A DNA stretch of 64,000 nucleotides from Vibrio quintilis (GCF_024529975.1 NZ_AP024898.1:186001-250000); one strand, 5' to 3'; counted from the first letter of the stretch, positions 36,181 through 46,179 are shown. A program made the numbers and translations. Notes: generated from the sequence alone by a model not told the origin.

Positions 36181-37719
36181 ATGCCACATACCCCAATCAA
36201 CCAAAGTGAAATCAACAAAGCCGTGTGGAACGCCTGTGATACCTTCCGTGGCACCGTTGATCCCTCCATCTACAAAGACTTTATCCTCACGATGTTGTTC
36301 TTAAAGTACATCTCGGATGTGCATATGGATAAAGTGGAAGATCTGAAACAAGAGTTTGGCGATATACCTGAGCTCATTGCTGAAATGCTCGAAAGCCAGT
36401 CATTTAAAATCCCAACGGGCAGCTCATTCTGGGATTTGTACGAAGCGCGTTTTGAAGCGGGCAACGGCACACGCATTGATACCGCACTGCACGCGATTGA
36501 AGAAGCCAATACCAAGCTCAAAGGCGTGTTTCAGGACATCAGCTTTAACACCGATAAACTCGGTGATGAAAAGCAGAAGAACGACATTCTGCGCCATCTG
36601 TTGGAAGACTTCGGTAAGCCAACGCTCAGTCTGCGTCCAAGCCGTGTCGGTTCACTGGATGTGATTGGTAACGCCTACGAATACCTGATCAAACACTTTG
36701 CCGCAGGCAGCGGTAAATCGGCAGGTGAATTCTATACCCCTGCGGAAGTCTCCGATCTGTTGTCGATTATCCTTGCGCCGCAAGAGGGCGATACCATTTG
36801 TGACCCCGCCTGTGGCTCTGGCTCACTGTTGATGAAATGTGGCAAACAGGTACAAAAGAACTTTAACGGTTCAAAGAAATACGCCCTGTATGGTCAGGAA
36901 GCGATTGGCTCGACCTGGTCACTGGCAAAAATGAACATGTTCCTGCACGGTGAAGATAACCACCGCATTGAATGGGGCGATACCATTCGTAACCCCAAGC
37001 TTTTGGAAACAGGGCAGGATGCCAACGGTGGCCTGCTGCACTTTGATGTGGTGACCGCCAACCCGCCATTTAGCTTAGATAAATGGGGCCATGAAGATGC
37101 CGCAGACGATCCCTTTGGTCGCTTCCGCCGTGGCGTGCCACCCAAAACCAAAGGCGACTATGCGTTTATCTCGCATATGATTGAAACCCTGAAACCCCGT
37201 TCTCAAGGTAAAGAGGGGGGCAGAATGGGAGTCGTCGTACCGCATGGTGTGTTATTCCGCGCCTCCAGCGAAGGAAAAATCCGCAAGCAGTTAATTGAAG
37301 AAAACCTGCTGGATACGGTCATCGGCCTGCCAGAAAAACTCTTCTTTGGTACAGGCATTCCTGCGGCCATTCTGATCTTTAAAAAGCATAAAACGGATGA
37401 AAAAGTGCTGTTTATCGATGCCTCGCGTGAATTTAAATCAGGCAAAAACCAGAACGTACTGACCGAAGAAAACATTCAGAAAATTGTCGATACCTACCAA
37501 GCCCGTGCAAGCGTTGACAAATACGCTTACCTTGCCACCTTAGAAGAGATTGCTGAGAACGATTTTAACCTCAATATTCCACGCTATGTGGATACCTTTG
37601 AGGAAGAGGAAGAGATCGACCTGATGGCGGTACGTCAAGAACGTTTGGCGCTGCAAAGTGAACTGGCGGATCTGGAAGCGGAAATGGCGGGTTATCTGGA
37701 GGAGTTGGGTTATGAGTAA
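36181..37719 (+). CDS. hsdM: Type I restriction-modification methyltransferase subunit
   Basis: A 512-residue N6-adenine methyltransferase of the HsdM kind. The N-terminal helical domain (NKAVWNACDTFRG...) is followed by the AdoMet site DPACGSGSLL (about residue 208) and the catalytic NPPF motif (about residue 293). With HsdS it methylates the recognition site and protects host DNA. The C-terminus (LADLEAEMAGYLEELGYE) is repeated in degenerate form just before the full hsdS gene. The stop codon overlaps the next gene by 8 bp. Length and motifs are normal for the family. Confidence 0.96.
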   Translation: MPHTPINQSEINKAVWNACDTFRGTVDPSIYKDFILTMLFLKYISDVHMDKVEDLKQEFGDIPELIAEMLESQSFKIPTGSSFWDLYEARFEAGNGTRIDTALHAIEEANTKLKGVFQDISFNTDKLGDEKQKNDILRHLLEDFGKPTLSLRPSRVGSLDVIGNAYEYLIKHFAAGSGKSAGEFYTPAEVSDLLSIILAPQEGDTICDPACGSGSLLMKCGKQVQKNFNGSKKYALYGQEAIGSTWSLAKMNMFLHGEDNHRIEWGDTIRNPKLLETGQDANGGLLHFDVVTANPPFSLDKWGHEDAADDPFGRFRRGVPPKTKGDYAFISHMIETLKPRSQGKEGGRMGVVVPHGVLFRASSEGKIRKQLIEENLLDTVIGLPEKLFFGTGIPAAILIFKKHKTDEKVLFIDASREFKSGKNQNVLTEENIQKIVDTYQARASVDKYAYLATLEEIAENDFNLNIPRYVDTFEEEEEIDLMAVRQERLALQSELADLEAEMAGYLEELGYE

Positions 37720-38830
37720 GCATGACTCATCACGAAAGCAACGAGTAGAAACGAATCATAAGGACATTCGCTTTCCTGTCGGTGAGTCGTTAGCCAATTT
37801 ACCCGCGGCTTATCCACAATTTTTCTCCGAAGTTGTCGCCATAGTGAAAAAGCAGCGCCAGGTCGCCATTCAAAAGGTGAATGTTGAACAAAACCTATTG
37901 TATTGGCAACTGGGCAAACATATTGCTGCAAAACAGGCGCAACAAGGTTGGGGGGCGAAAGTCATTGACCGCCTGTCTCAAGACCTCAAGCAACACTACC
38001 CAATGCTGAAAGGCTTTAGTCCGCGTAATTTAAAATATATGGTTAAATTTGCCACAGTTTGGGAAGATCTCGAGTTTGTGCAACGCACCGTTGCACAATT
38101 GGCTTGGGGAACCAATTGCACGCTCATGGATAAAGTCAAAGATAATCAGGCACGTCTTTGGTATGCCCGGCAAACACTAGAAAATGGCTGGGGAAGAGAC
38201 ATGGTCGTCTTTCGCATTAATGCCAATGAATATGAGCGCAGTGGCAAAAGCATTAATAATTTCCCTAAAATGTTACCGCCATTTGATTCAGACATGGCTG
38301 AGCAATCTTTTAAAGACCCCTATATTTTTGATTTTATTGGCCTTGATGAACCTAAGCGTGAAGCTGAATTAGAAAACCGCTTATTAGCGCATTTAGAGCA
38401 CTTCTTAATTGAACTGGGTCAAGGATTTGCCTTTGTGGGGCGTCAGGTTCATCTGGAGCTTGGTGATCAAGACTTTTATGCCGACCTGCTGTTTTATCAT
38501 TTAAAAATGCGTTGCTATGTTGTCATCGAGTTGAAAAATGGCAAGTTTAAACCTGAGCACATTAGCCAGTTGAACCTTTACCGAGCTGTGATTGATGACA
38601 AAATGCGCCACGAAAATGATAACGACACCATTGGGCTACTTTTAGTAAAAGATAAAAATGACTTGGTGGTGGAATATTCCCTGAGTGGTTACGATAAACC
38701 GATGAGTGTCGCAAGCTGGGAACAAGAAATATATCAATCTCTACCTCAAAACATGACCTCCAATTTACCCAGCATTGAAGAGTTAGAGCAAGAACTGCAT
38801 CCATTTATCGATGGAGATAATGATGAATAA
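37712..38830 (+). CDS. DUF1016/YhcG family PDDEXK nuclease-like protein, first copy
   Basis: A 372-residue protein of the YhcG (DUF1016) family. It has an N-terminal helical domain (LLYWQLGKHIA..., FSPRNLKYMVKFA) and a C-terminal PD-(D/E)XK-like nuclease domain (QDFYADLLFYHLKMRCYVVIELK), where D and ExK residues are kept. ATG 37712 has GGAGGAG about 10 nt upstream and lies inside the end of hsdM. Family members often sit inside type I restriction operons, and their biochemical role is not settled. A second, different member is encoded at 40101. The gene is bordered by two copies of the hsdM 3' end, so it was probably added to an existing hsdM-hsdS pair. Confidence 0.88.
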   Translation: MSKHDSSRKQRVETNHKDIRFPVGESLANLPAAYPQFFSEVVAIVKKQRQVAIQKVNVEQNLLYWQLGKHIAAKQAQQGWGAKVIDRLSQDLKQHYPMLKGFSPRNLKYMVKFATVWEDLEFVQRTVAQLAWGTNCTLMDKVKDNQARLWYARQTLENGWGRDMVVFRINANEYERSGKSINNFPKMLPPFDSDMAEQSFKDPYIFDFIGLDEPKREAELENRLLAHLEHFLIELGQGFAFVGRQVHLELGDQDFYADLLFYHLKMRCYVVIELKNGKFKPEHISQLNLYRAVIDDKMRHENDNDTIGLLLVKDKNDLVVEYSLSGYDKPMSVASWEQEIYQSLPQNMTSNLPSIEELEQELHPFIDGDNDE

Positions 38831-38933
38831 TCCTATGGCGAAGCACTGTCATCATTTAGTGCTGCAAAACGAGCTGACAGAACTGGAAGCGGAAATGGCA
38901 GGTTATCTGAAGGAGTTGGGTTATGGTGCCTAA
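38823..38933 (+). pseudogene. Duplicated hsdM 3' end (36-codon frame)
   Basis: Codons 13-35 encode VLQNELTELEAEMAGYLKEL, matching the last residues of HsdM (37648-37719) at both protein and DNA level, including the GGAGTTGGGTTATG junction. The frame overlaps the DUF1016 stop and the hsdS start. It is best read as the original hsdM-hsdS junction left behind when the DUF1016 gene came in, not as a functional peptide. It still supplies the ribosome-binding sequence for hsdS. Confidence 0.75.
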
Positions 38934-40101
38934 GGTATCATTGGGAGATTTGTTACTAGAATCACAGTATGGCTTGTCAGTATCTTCCATAGATAATGGA
39001 CAGTATCCAATGTTTAAAATGAATAATTTTAGCAATGGATTTATGTCTGCTGATGGAGTTGATTCAGTTGACCTAGAGAAAAGTGAATTTGAAAAGTATC
39101 AATTAAAATGTGGTGATATTTTGTTCAATAGAACAAATAGTATCGACCTTGTTGGTAAAACAGGAATATTTACTCTTAGTGGGAATTATGTTTTCGCTTC
39201 TTATTTAGTTCGTTTAAAAGTAAATAAAGAAATCGCAGATCCATTTTTTATAAACTTTTTTATGAACGATGATTCAACCAAAAAGCGATTAAAATCTATT
39301 GCAACTAAGGCTGTTAGCCAAGCCAACATAAACCCAACTCAATTAAAAAAACTTTTAAAGGTTCCGTTGTTTCCCCTCCCAGAACAACAAAAAATCGCCA
39401 AAATCCTCTCCACCTGGGATAAAGCGATTGCCACCACCGAGCGTTTGATTGCAACCAGCCAGCAGCAGAAAAAAGCCCTGATGCAGCAGTTGCTGACGGG
39501 GAAAAAGCGGTTGGTCAATCCTGATACGGGGATGGTGTTTGAGGGGGATTGGGAAGAGGTTAAGTTGGGAGAACTATTTAAACTTGGTAGTGGAGATAAG
39601 AAGCCCGACGATGTGGAATCTGTTCAATCACAGAATAATAAATATCCTGTGTATGGTGGAAACAACATCATGGGATATTCATCGGAATATAACTCAGATT
39701 GTTCCGTAATATTAATTGGCAGAGTTGGGGAATATTGTGGTGTTACTAGGCTAGTAAGAGATAAATGCTGGGTAACTGATAACGCGCTATATACAAAGTC
39801 TATTTCTAATAGTGTTTGTAATGAATTTCTAACTTATCAGTTAAAACAGTATGACTTGTCCAGACTTAGAAACAAAGGTGGTCAACCGTTGATATCTCAA
39901 AAACCTATATATGGAGTTAATCTTGGCTTACCTATTCTATCCGAACAACAAAAAATCGCTTCAGTCCTCACCGCTGCCGATAAAGAAATCGAGCTATTAC
40001 AAGCCAAACTTGCTCACCTAAAAGAGGAAAAAAAGGCATTAATGCAGCAGTTGTTGACAGGTAAGCGCAGAGTCAAAGTGGATACCACGGAGGCGGCGTA
40101 A
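38923..40101 (+). CDS. hsdS: Type I restriction-modification specificity subunit
   Basis: A 392-residue HsdS with two target-recognition domains (about residues 1-145 and 205-345), each followed by a conserved helical spacer that reads PEQQKIAKILSTWDKAIATT and SEQQKIASVLTAADKEIELL and then KKALMQQLLTGK. The two halves set the bipartite DNA recognition sequence of the complex. The recognition parts are AT-rich compared with the spacers, the usual mark of exchange of recognition domains. Its stop codon shares one base with the start of the next gene. Confidence 0.95.
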   Translation: MVPKVSLGDLLLESQYGLSVSSIDNGQYPMFKMNNFSNGFMSADGVDSVDLEKSEFEKYQLKCGDILFNRTNSIDLVGKTGIFTLSGNYVFASYLVRLKVNKEIADPFFINFFMNDDSTKKRLKSIATKAVSQANINPTQLKKLLKVPLFPLPEQQKIAKILSTWDKAIATTERLIATSQQQKKALMQQLLTGKKRLVNPDTGMVFEGDWEEVKLGELFKLGSGDKKPDDVESVQSQNNKYPVYGGNNIMGYSSEYNSDCSVILIGRVGEYCGVTRLVRDKCWVTDNALYTKSISNSVCNEFLTYQLKQYDLSRLRNKGGQPLISQKPIYGVNLGLPILSEQQKIASVLTAADKEIELLQAKLAHLKEEKKALMQQLLTGKRRVKVDTTEAA

Positions 40102-41150
40102 TGAGTGACGATTTACCACAAACAGCAAACGTACTGCTCAGCAATATCCGTGAACTGCTTACCCAAGGGCGCAAACAGGCCGTGCAAGCGGTCAATAGCG
40201 CCATGGTGCAAACCTACTGGGAAATTGGCCGCCTGATTGTGGAAGATGAGCAGCAAGGGCAAGCACGGGCGGAGTATGGTAAGGCCGTATTAAAATCCTT
40301 ATCTCAAGCGTTAACCAAAGAATTTGGTAAAGGGTTTGACGTGCGTAACTTACGTAATATGCGCAGTTTTTATCTCGCCTTCCCAATTCGGAACGCAGTG
40401 CGTACCGAATTGAGCTGGACGCACTATCGCACCTTGAGCCGCATCGAAAATTCACAAGCGCGTGACTGGTACATGCAAGAAGCGATTGACCAGGCCTGGT
40501 CGGCGCGTGCTTTAGAGCGCCAAATCGGCGCACTTTACTATGAGCGTTTGCTATCGACGCAAGCCAGGCAGCAAGACATTCAGCCCGTGTTAGCCGAGGG
40601 GCAACAAAAAACGGCCGAGCTGGCGCTGACCGCCAAAGATTATCTGCGCGATCCGTATATTTTCGATTTTTTAGGTTTACCCGGTGCCTCACTGCAAGAG
40701 TGTGAATTGGAGCAAGCACTGATCAACAACCTGCAACAGTTCCTGCTGGAACTGGGCAAAGGGTTTGCGTTTGTTGAACGCCAGCAACGCATCAATACCG
40801 ATGATGGCGATTATTACATCGACTTGGTGTTCTATAACTTCCATCTGAAATGCTTCCTGCTGATTGACCTGAAAATGCATAAGCTGACCCATCAGGATAT
40901 CGGGCAGATGGATATGTATGTGCGCATGTATGAAGAGAAAAAACGCCGCAGTGATGATAACCCAACCATAGGTTTGATCCTCTGCACCGAAAACAACCAC
41001 ACCGTGGCGAAATATTCGGTACTCAATGGCAGCGAACAGTTATTTGCGTCCAAATACATGTTGGAGTTACCGAGTGAAGAAGAGCTGCGCATTCAACTGG
41101 AAAAAGAGCGTCAGCATCTGTCAGAGCAGCAAGGAAAACCACAATGTTAG
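40101..41150 (+). CDS. DUF1016/YhcG family PDDEXK nuclease-like protein, second copy
   Basis: A 349-residue YhcG-family protein. The N-terminal part (AVNSAMVQTYWEIGRLI, FGKGFDVRNLRNMRSFY) is the family's helical domain. The C-terminal part has DYYIDLVFYNFHLKCFLLIDLK, a PD-(D/E)XK-like core with Asp in the ExK position. It is closer to the common YhcG form than the first copy and clearly not a recent duplicate of it. It overlaps hsdS by one base and the next gene by 7 bp. Confidence 0.92.
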   Translation: MSDDLPQTANVLLSNIRELLTQGRKQAVQAVNSAMVQTYWEIGRLIVEDEQQGQARAEYGKAVLKSLSQALTKEFGKGFDVRNLRNMRSFYLAFPIRNAVRTELSWTHYRTLSRIENSQARDWYMQEAIDQAWSARALERQIGALYYERLLSTQARQQDIQPVLAEGQQKTAELALTAKDYLRDPYIFDFLGLPGASLQECELEQALINNLQQFLLELGKGFAFVERQQRINTDDGDYYIDLVFYNFHLKCFLLIDLKMHKLTHQDIGQMDMYVRMYEEKKRRSDDNPTIGLILCTENNHTVAKYSVLNGSEQLFASKYMLELPSEEELRIQLEKERQHLSEQQGKPQC

Positions 41151-41950
41151 TGTTTAACTGTACCAAAGCGGCAGCGGAGTTTTTTACTGTGACGCGGCAG
41201 GGAAAGAAACAGTCACCACTCAAACCATCACCAAAATCTGCGATTGGTGATACACAGCACAATAGCCAGCCCGTCAGTCCGTGGCTGGTGCATGCCACCA
41301 AGGTACAGCGTAAAAACGTGTTAATCGCCATGCATGTGCCGACCCGTTACGCCATGGTGTTTACGGGCCTGAAAAAAGGTGACTGGACTGAATTTTTCAA
41401 TCAATGTTTAGAACGGTTGTTCAATAATATGCAGTTCTTCGGTGAAGCGTTTGAGCTGTGTGATGAAGCCAGTTTTCACACCATGTTTAATCAGTTTCTA
41501 CGCTTGCACCCGAAACTGCATTTTTGCCAGCGCGGCGATCGCAGCGTGCAAAGCCATCTTAATGATGTGGTGTGGCACTTTGAGTATCGCGTCCATGAAG
41601 CAGGCTGTTTGCCCGACGGTCAGGAACAGTGTGCTTCGTTTGATGAATGGGTCAACAGCATGATTCGGTCAACCAAATCGCACAAAGATTATTTCCACCC
41701 TGATGAAGAGATGTTCCTTGACTGGATAAGCCAGTATGGCGATCTGGACGAAAGCGAAGAACCGCTTATTCGCCAGTATTTCCATTCGCTACGCGTACAA
41801 ACGTCGCCTTCACTTTCAGAATACGAAAAAACCGCTGAATCAGATGCCCTGATGAATGCTGCGTTAAATGAGTATTACGAAAACCTGAACTCGATTCCCG
41901 ATAATGTGATCGATTTGAATCAGGCAAGAGCCAGGAAAAACAAAAAATAA
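41144..41950 (+). CDS. DUF6933-like protein in restriction-modification operon
   Basis: A 268-residue soluble protein. The N-terminus (MLVFNCTKAAAEFFTVTRQGKK ... WLVHATKVQRKNVLIAMHVPTRYAMVF) matches what I know of the DUF6933 family. The C-terminal ~120 residues, including YFHPDEEMFLDWISQYGDLD, are an additional part I do not recognise. No catalytic motif is obvious. The gene overlaps the DUF1016 gene upstream and precedes hsdR by 24 bp, so it is co-transcribed with the restriction system. Its function is unknown. Confidence 0.75.
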   Translation: MLVFNCTKAAAEFFTVTRQGKKQSPLKPSPKSAIGDTQHNSQPVSPWLVHATKVQRKNVLIAMHVPTRYAMVFTGLKKGDWTEFFNQCLERLFNNMQFFGEAFELCDEASFHTMFNQFLRLHPKLHFCQRGDRSVQSHLNDVVWHFEYRVHEAGCLPDGQEQCASFDEWVNSMIRSTKSHKDYFHPDEEMFLDWISQYGDLDESEEPLIRQYFHSLRVQTSPSLSEYEKTAESDALMNAALNEYYENLNSIPDNVIDLNQARARKNKK

Positions 41951-41974
41951 TCAAAGTATAGGGAAATCCCAACA

Positions 41975-44900
41975 ATGTCAGAGCCGCTACCCAACTTCCG
42001 CGAAGAATTCAGTGCCAAAATTCCCGCACTGACACTGCTGACCAACCTCGGCTATCAGTTTATTCCACCAAGTGACTGTTTAGCGATGCGTGGCCGGATG
42101 TCTTCAGTGATCCTGCCCAATGTGTTGCGCAGTGTGCTGAAACACAAAACCCATACCTTTCTGGGCAAGGACTATCCGCTTTCCGATTCGGCTATCGATA
42201 AAATTATTCAGGAGCTGGCAACGCCTGCAATGAATGCAGGGTTAAAAGTGGCCAATGAAAAGCTCTGCGATGCTTTGACCTATGGCATCAGCGTGACGGA
42301 ATTTATCGATGGTAAAAAAGCCAATCCAACCATTCAAATCATTGATTGGGAAACCCCTGAGAATAACCAGTTCCACTTCACCGAAGAGATGGAAATTGAA
42401 AACACTCACGGTACGGGCAAACGTATTCCTGATCTGGTCTGTTTTGTGAATGGTCTGCCCTGGGTGGTAATTGAAGCCAAACGCCCCGACTCTTCCCGTG
42501 AAGGTAAGCCCACAGTTTCCGAAGGTATTTCGCAAAATATCCGCAACCAAAAGAACGATGAAATTCCCCATCTGTTCGCCTACAGCCAGTTGCTGCTTTC
42601 CGTGAATGGTCATGATGGTTTGTACGGAACCTGCGGTACGCCTGAAAAATTCTGGGCAAGATGGAAAGAGGAAGCGATCACTGAAGCGACCTGTCAGCGG
42701 CTGAAGAATACGCCACTGACGGAAGATAAACTCGATTTGTTGTTTAACCATCGCCCAGCCAAATTACGCGACGAGTATCTGTCGCTGATTGCCGGTGGTG
42801 AACTGGTTGTGACTGACCAGGACCGTTTACTGGTATCGCTGCTGCGCCATGATCGTCTGCTGGAAATGACGCGCTTATTTACGCTGTTTGATAAAAAGGC
42901 AGGCAAGATTGTCGCTCGTTATCAGCAGGTATTTGGCATTAAAGCACTGATTGAGCGGGTTACTTCGTTTGATGACTCTTTACCTGGAAAAAGAAAGGGA
43001 GCACGTAACGGCGGTGTGATTTGGCATACCACAGGGTCGGGTAAGTCGTTCACCATGGTGTTCCTCTCCAAAGCCTTAATCTGGTTAGAAGCGCTGAAAA
43101 AATGTCGTGTGGTTGTCGTGACCGACCGTGTCGATCTGGAAGATCAACTGGCGCGTACTTTTGCCTCTGGTGGCGCGTTATCCGATAAGGATAAAAAAGA
43201 CGCGATGGCGACCACAGGTAAACGCCTTGCCGAACAAATTAGTCAGGGTAACGAGCGGATCATCTTCTCTATCATCAATAAATTCGGTACCGCAGTTGCC
43301 TTGCCTGAGTGTTATAACGACAGCCCCGATATTATTGTGTTGGTTGATGAAGGACACCGCAGCCAAAACGGGTCGAACCATATCTTTATGCAGCAAGCCC
43401 TGCCAAAAGCCGCCTACATTGGCTTTACGGGAACACCACTCCTCAAAGAGGATAAAACCGAGAACAAATTCGGTAAAATCATCCACGCTTACACTATGCA
43501 GCAAGCGGTGGAAGACAAAACCGTCACGCCATTGTTGTATGAAGAACGCATTCCTGAGCTGTGCACGAACGACAAAGCAATCGATGCCTGGTTTGACCGC
43601 ATCACCGATAAGCTTTCAGAAAAGCAGCGCACTGACTTAAAGAAAAAATTCTCGCAAAAAGGTCAGATCTACCAATCAGAAGACCGCCTTCTGCTGATCG
43701 CCCACGACATTTCCGACCATTTCCAGAACTTCAAACGGGAAGGACTGAAAGGACAGTTAGCCTGTGACTCGAAAGCTTCAGCCATTCGATACAAGAAACT
43801 GCTTGATGAGATTGGTAAAGTGACCTCAGTCGTTGCTATGTCGCCGCCTGACACACGCGAAGGTCACGATACCGTGGATGGGGAAAGCAAAGACCTGGTG
43901 CAGAATTGGTGGAAAGAAAACGTCGGCGCGCTTGGTTTAGCGAATGACGAAAAAGCCTACACCAAACAGATCATCGAAGCCTTTGGTCGTGACGATGGCC
44001 CCGATATGATGATTGTGGTGGATAAGCTGCTGACAGGCTTTGATGAGCCGAAAAACACCGTGCTTTATATCGATAAGCCGCTCAAACAACATAACCTTAT
44101 TCAGGCCATTGCCCGGGTTAACCGTCTGCATCAGAAGAAGCAGTTCGGTTACCTGATTGATTATCGCGGCATTCTCAAAGAATTAGATGCCACTATCGCC
44201 GACTATCAGGAGTTGGCAGAGCGCACGCAAAGCGGATTTGATATTGATGATCTGAAAGGGCTGTACGCCCGCATGGATACCGAATACAAAAAGCTGCCAG
44301 GTCTATACAGCAGTTTATGGGCAATTTTTGATGGTGTGCAGAACAAGCAGGACGGTCAAGCCTTGCGTCAGGCATTAGCACCGAAAATCGATACCATTGA
44401 CGGCCAGCTTACCGATACCAATCTAAAAAATCGCGAAGACTTCTATGCGGCACTGACGCTGTTTGCCAACTGCCTGAAAGTAGCTTTACAGTCTGCGACC
44501 TACTTCGAAGATAAGAGTTTCGATGACAAACGTGATTTGTACAAAAAGACACTCAAGTCGATGTCGGAATTGCGCAAACAAGTACGTGAAGATGCCGAAG
44601 AAACCGTCAACTATGATGAGTTTGCGGAGAGCATTCGTGCGCTGCTGGATAAGCATATCGCAGGGGTTGAAATTCAGGAATCAAAAGGCGTTTATTGGGT
44701 TGATAATATGGGTAAAGCCCGGAAACCCGAAGAGATGAGTGACGATGAGGCACGTAATAAGAAAGATGTAATTACGGGCCGGGTGACCAGGATGATTGAA
44801 CAAGATCTGGCGGATGACCCTTATGCGCAGGAATACTTTTCTAACCTGCTGAAAAAAGCCATCGAGCAAGCCAAAGAGATGTTTGATGCGCCTGTTAAGC

Positions 44901-45274
44901 AGTATCTGTTGTTTGCCGATTTAGAAGAGCAAGCCAAAGAGCGGAAAGTAGAAGGCATCCCAACGGATCGCTTTGCAGATCTTGATCCGAAGATCGCACG
45001 CCATGTAAAAGCTTACTATGGATTGTTTTTACAACATTTACCTATCTGCCCCTTATCAGAAGAAGAGTGTTTTGATTACGCAGTTAAAATTGATGAAGTC
45101 GTGACTTCTGCGATAGCGGAATACTCAATTAGTCCGTCGGAAATTGAAAATCAAATACGCTTGAAACTACTTCCGCTTTTAGTTCGTGATGCGGGGCTTG
45201 GATTAGATAACGCTAAGTTAGTGATTCAGGATGTCATCCAGAGAACCCGCTTGGGCGTGGCAGGTCATCATTAA
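41975..45274 (+). CDS. hsdR: Type I restriction-modification endonuclease/translocase subunit
   Basis: A 1099-residue HsdR. The N-terminal nuclease site has Asp in RIPDLVCF (about residue 152) and EAK (about residue 165). The motor follows: Walker A TTGSGKS (about residue 352), DEGH (about residue 456) and TGTPLL. The C-terminal helical domain binds the methylase core. The subunit pulls DNA and cuts at a distance when the recognition site is unmethylated. It follows the DUF6933 gene by 24 bp and its stop shares one base with the next start (TAATG). Confidence 0.96.
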   Translation: MSEPLPNFREEFSAKIPALTLLTNLGYQFIPPSDCLAMRGRMSSVILPNVLRSVLKHKTHTFLGKDYPLSDSAIDKIIQELATPAMNAGLKVANEKLCDALTYGISVTEFIDGKKANPTIQIIDWETPENNQFHFTEEMEIENTHGTGKRIPDLVCFVNGLPWVVIEAKRPDSSREGKPTVSEGISQNIRNQKNDEIPHLFAYSQLLLSVNGHDGLYGTCGTPEKFWARWKEEAITEATCQRLKNTPLTEDKLDLLFNHRPAKLRDEYLSLIAGGELVVTDQDRLLVSLLRHDRLLEMTRLFTLFDKKAGKIVARYQQVFGIKALIERVTSFDDSLPGKRKGARNGGVIWHTTGSGKSFTMVFLSKALIWLEALKKCRVVVVTDRVDLEDQLARTFASGGALSDKDKKDAMATTGKRLAEQISQGNERIIFSIINKFGTAVALPECYNDSPDIIVLVDEGHRSQNGSNHIFMQQALPKAAYIGFTGTPLLKEDKTENKFGKIIHAYTMQQAVEDKTVTPLLYEERIPELCTNDKAIDAWFDRITDKLSEKQRTDLKKKFSQKGQIYQSEDRLLLIAHDISDHFQNFKREGLKGQLACDSKASAIRYKKLLDEIGKVTSVVAMSPPDTREGHDTVDGESKDLVQNWWKENVGALGLANDEKAYTKQIIEAFGRDDGPDMMIVVDKLLTGFDEPKNTVLYIDKPLKQHNLIQAIARVNRLHQKKQFGYLIDYRGILKELDATIADYQELAERTQSGFDIDDLKGLYARMDTEYKKLPGLYSSLWAIFDGVQNKQDGQALRQALAPKIDTIDGQLTDTNLKNREDFYAALTLFANCLKVALQSATYFEDKSFDDKRDLYKKTLKSMSELRKQVREDAEETVNYDEFAESIRALLDKHIAGVEIQESKGVYWVDNMGKARKPEEMSDDEARNKKDVITGRVTRMIEQDLADDPYAQEYFSNLLKKAIEQAKEMFDAPVKQYLLFADLEEQAKERKVEGIPTDRFADLDPKIARHVKAYYGLFLQHLPICPLSEEECFDYAVKIDEVVTSAIAEYSISPSEIENQIRLKLLPLLVRDAGLGLDNAKLVIQDVIQRTRLGVAGHH

Positions 45275-46050
45275 TGACATCCGTAAGTTCGAATGAAGGC
45301 AAACTTGAAGAATACAGCTTCATCTATGGCGATGAAGCTGTCACCTATGAAGTGGTGCGTAAGCCTCATCCGGAAGGCAAGAAGCGCAAGATAGCCATTA
45401 AGGTTCACCCCAATTGCGAAGTGATCGTTAATGCGCCGGAGGATGCTGAGCGTGGCGATATTCATGACGCTGTGATGAAGCGAGCGAGATGGATTTACGA
45501 TGCGCTCAAAGAATTTCGGGACCGCTTGCAGTATGTACAATCCAAAGAATATGTCAGCGGTGAGATGCAGTTTTACCTTGGCAGGCGCTATGTGTTGAAA
45601 GTGGTTGAAGACCGTGATGCCATTGCCAATGTTAAAATGGAACGAGGCAAGCTATTGGTCACGTTGAATCGTTTTAACGAAGATAAACAAGCATTAACCA
45701 AAGCCTTGGTTTCAGGTTGGTACAGCATGCGTGCCGAACGGATTTTCCATGAACGCTTAGCGGCTTTGCTGCCACAAGCCACCTGGGTGACAGGCATCCC
45801 CGGTTTTCGTGTTCTGCCAATGACCAAACAGTGGGGAAGCTGTTCAACTAAGGGAAACCTTATGCTCAATCCCCATTTGGTGAAAGCGCCGAAAGCGTGT
45901 ATCGACTACGTGATTCTGCATGAGCTTTGCCATATCGCGGAGTACAACCATAGCGATAAATTCTGGCGTTTGTTGACGGGCGTGATGCCAAACTGGAAAG
46001 AAGTGAAAAGCCGTTTAGATGGTATGGCGGAGTTATATTTGAGTGAGTAG
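45274..46050 (+). CDS. YgjP-like (DUF45) metallopeptidase
   Basis: A 258-residue protein of the YgjP/DUF45 zinc metallopeptidase family. The zinc motif HELCH (about residue 216) is followed by a third ligand His in YNHSDKFW, and WGSCSTKGNLMLNP is a second family signature. The start codon overlaps the hsdR stop, so translation is coupled. These peptidases are frequently the last gene in type I restriction operons; their substrate there is unknown. Confidence 0.92.
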   Translation: MTSVSSNEGKLEEYSFIYGDEAVTYEVVRKPHPEGKKRKIAIKVHPNCEVIVNAPEDAERGDIHDAVMKRARWIYDALKEFRDRLQYVQSKEYVSGEMQFYLGRRYVLKVVEDRDAIANVKMERGKLLVTLNRFNEDKQALTKALVSGWYSMRAERIFHERLAALLPQATWVTGIPGFRVLPMTKQWGSCSTKGNLMLNPHLVKAPKACIDYVILHELCHIAEYNHSDKFWRLLTGVMPNWKEVKSRLDGMAELYLSE

Positions 46051-46131
46051 GCGTTGTAATTAAATGCCTTGGTATATAAACAACCTGAAGATGCACCGAC
46101 CGGACGCTAAAGCCAACCCGCGGGCATAAAA

Positions 46132-46154
46132 AATGGCGCGATTATCGCGCCATT
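46132..46154 (-). terminator. Rho-independent terminator of ompK
   Basis: Arms AATGGCGCGA and TCGCGCCATT (10 bp, loop of 3) are followed on the minus strand by TTTTTT. It lies 26 bp beyond the ompK stop. As the arms are symmetric it may also end the restriction operon from the other side. Confidence 0.88.
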
Positions 46155-46179
46155 CATCAAATTTCATTTGCCAGGCAAA

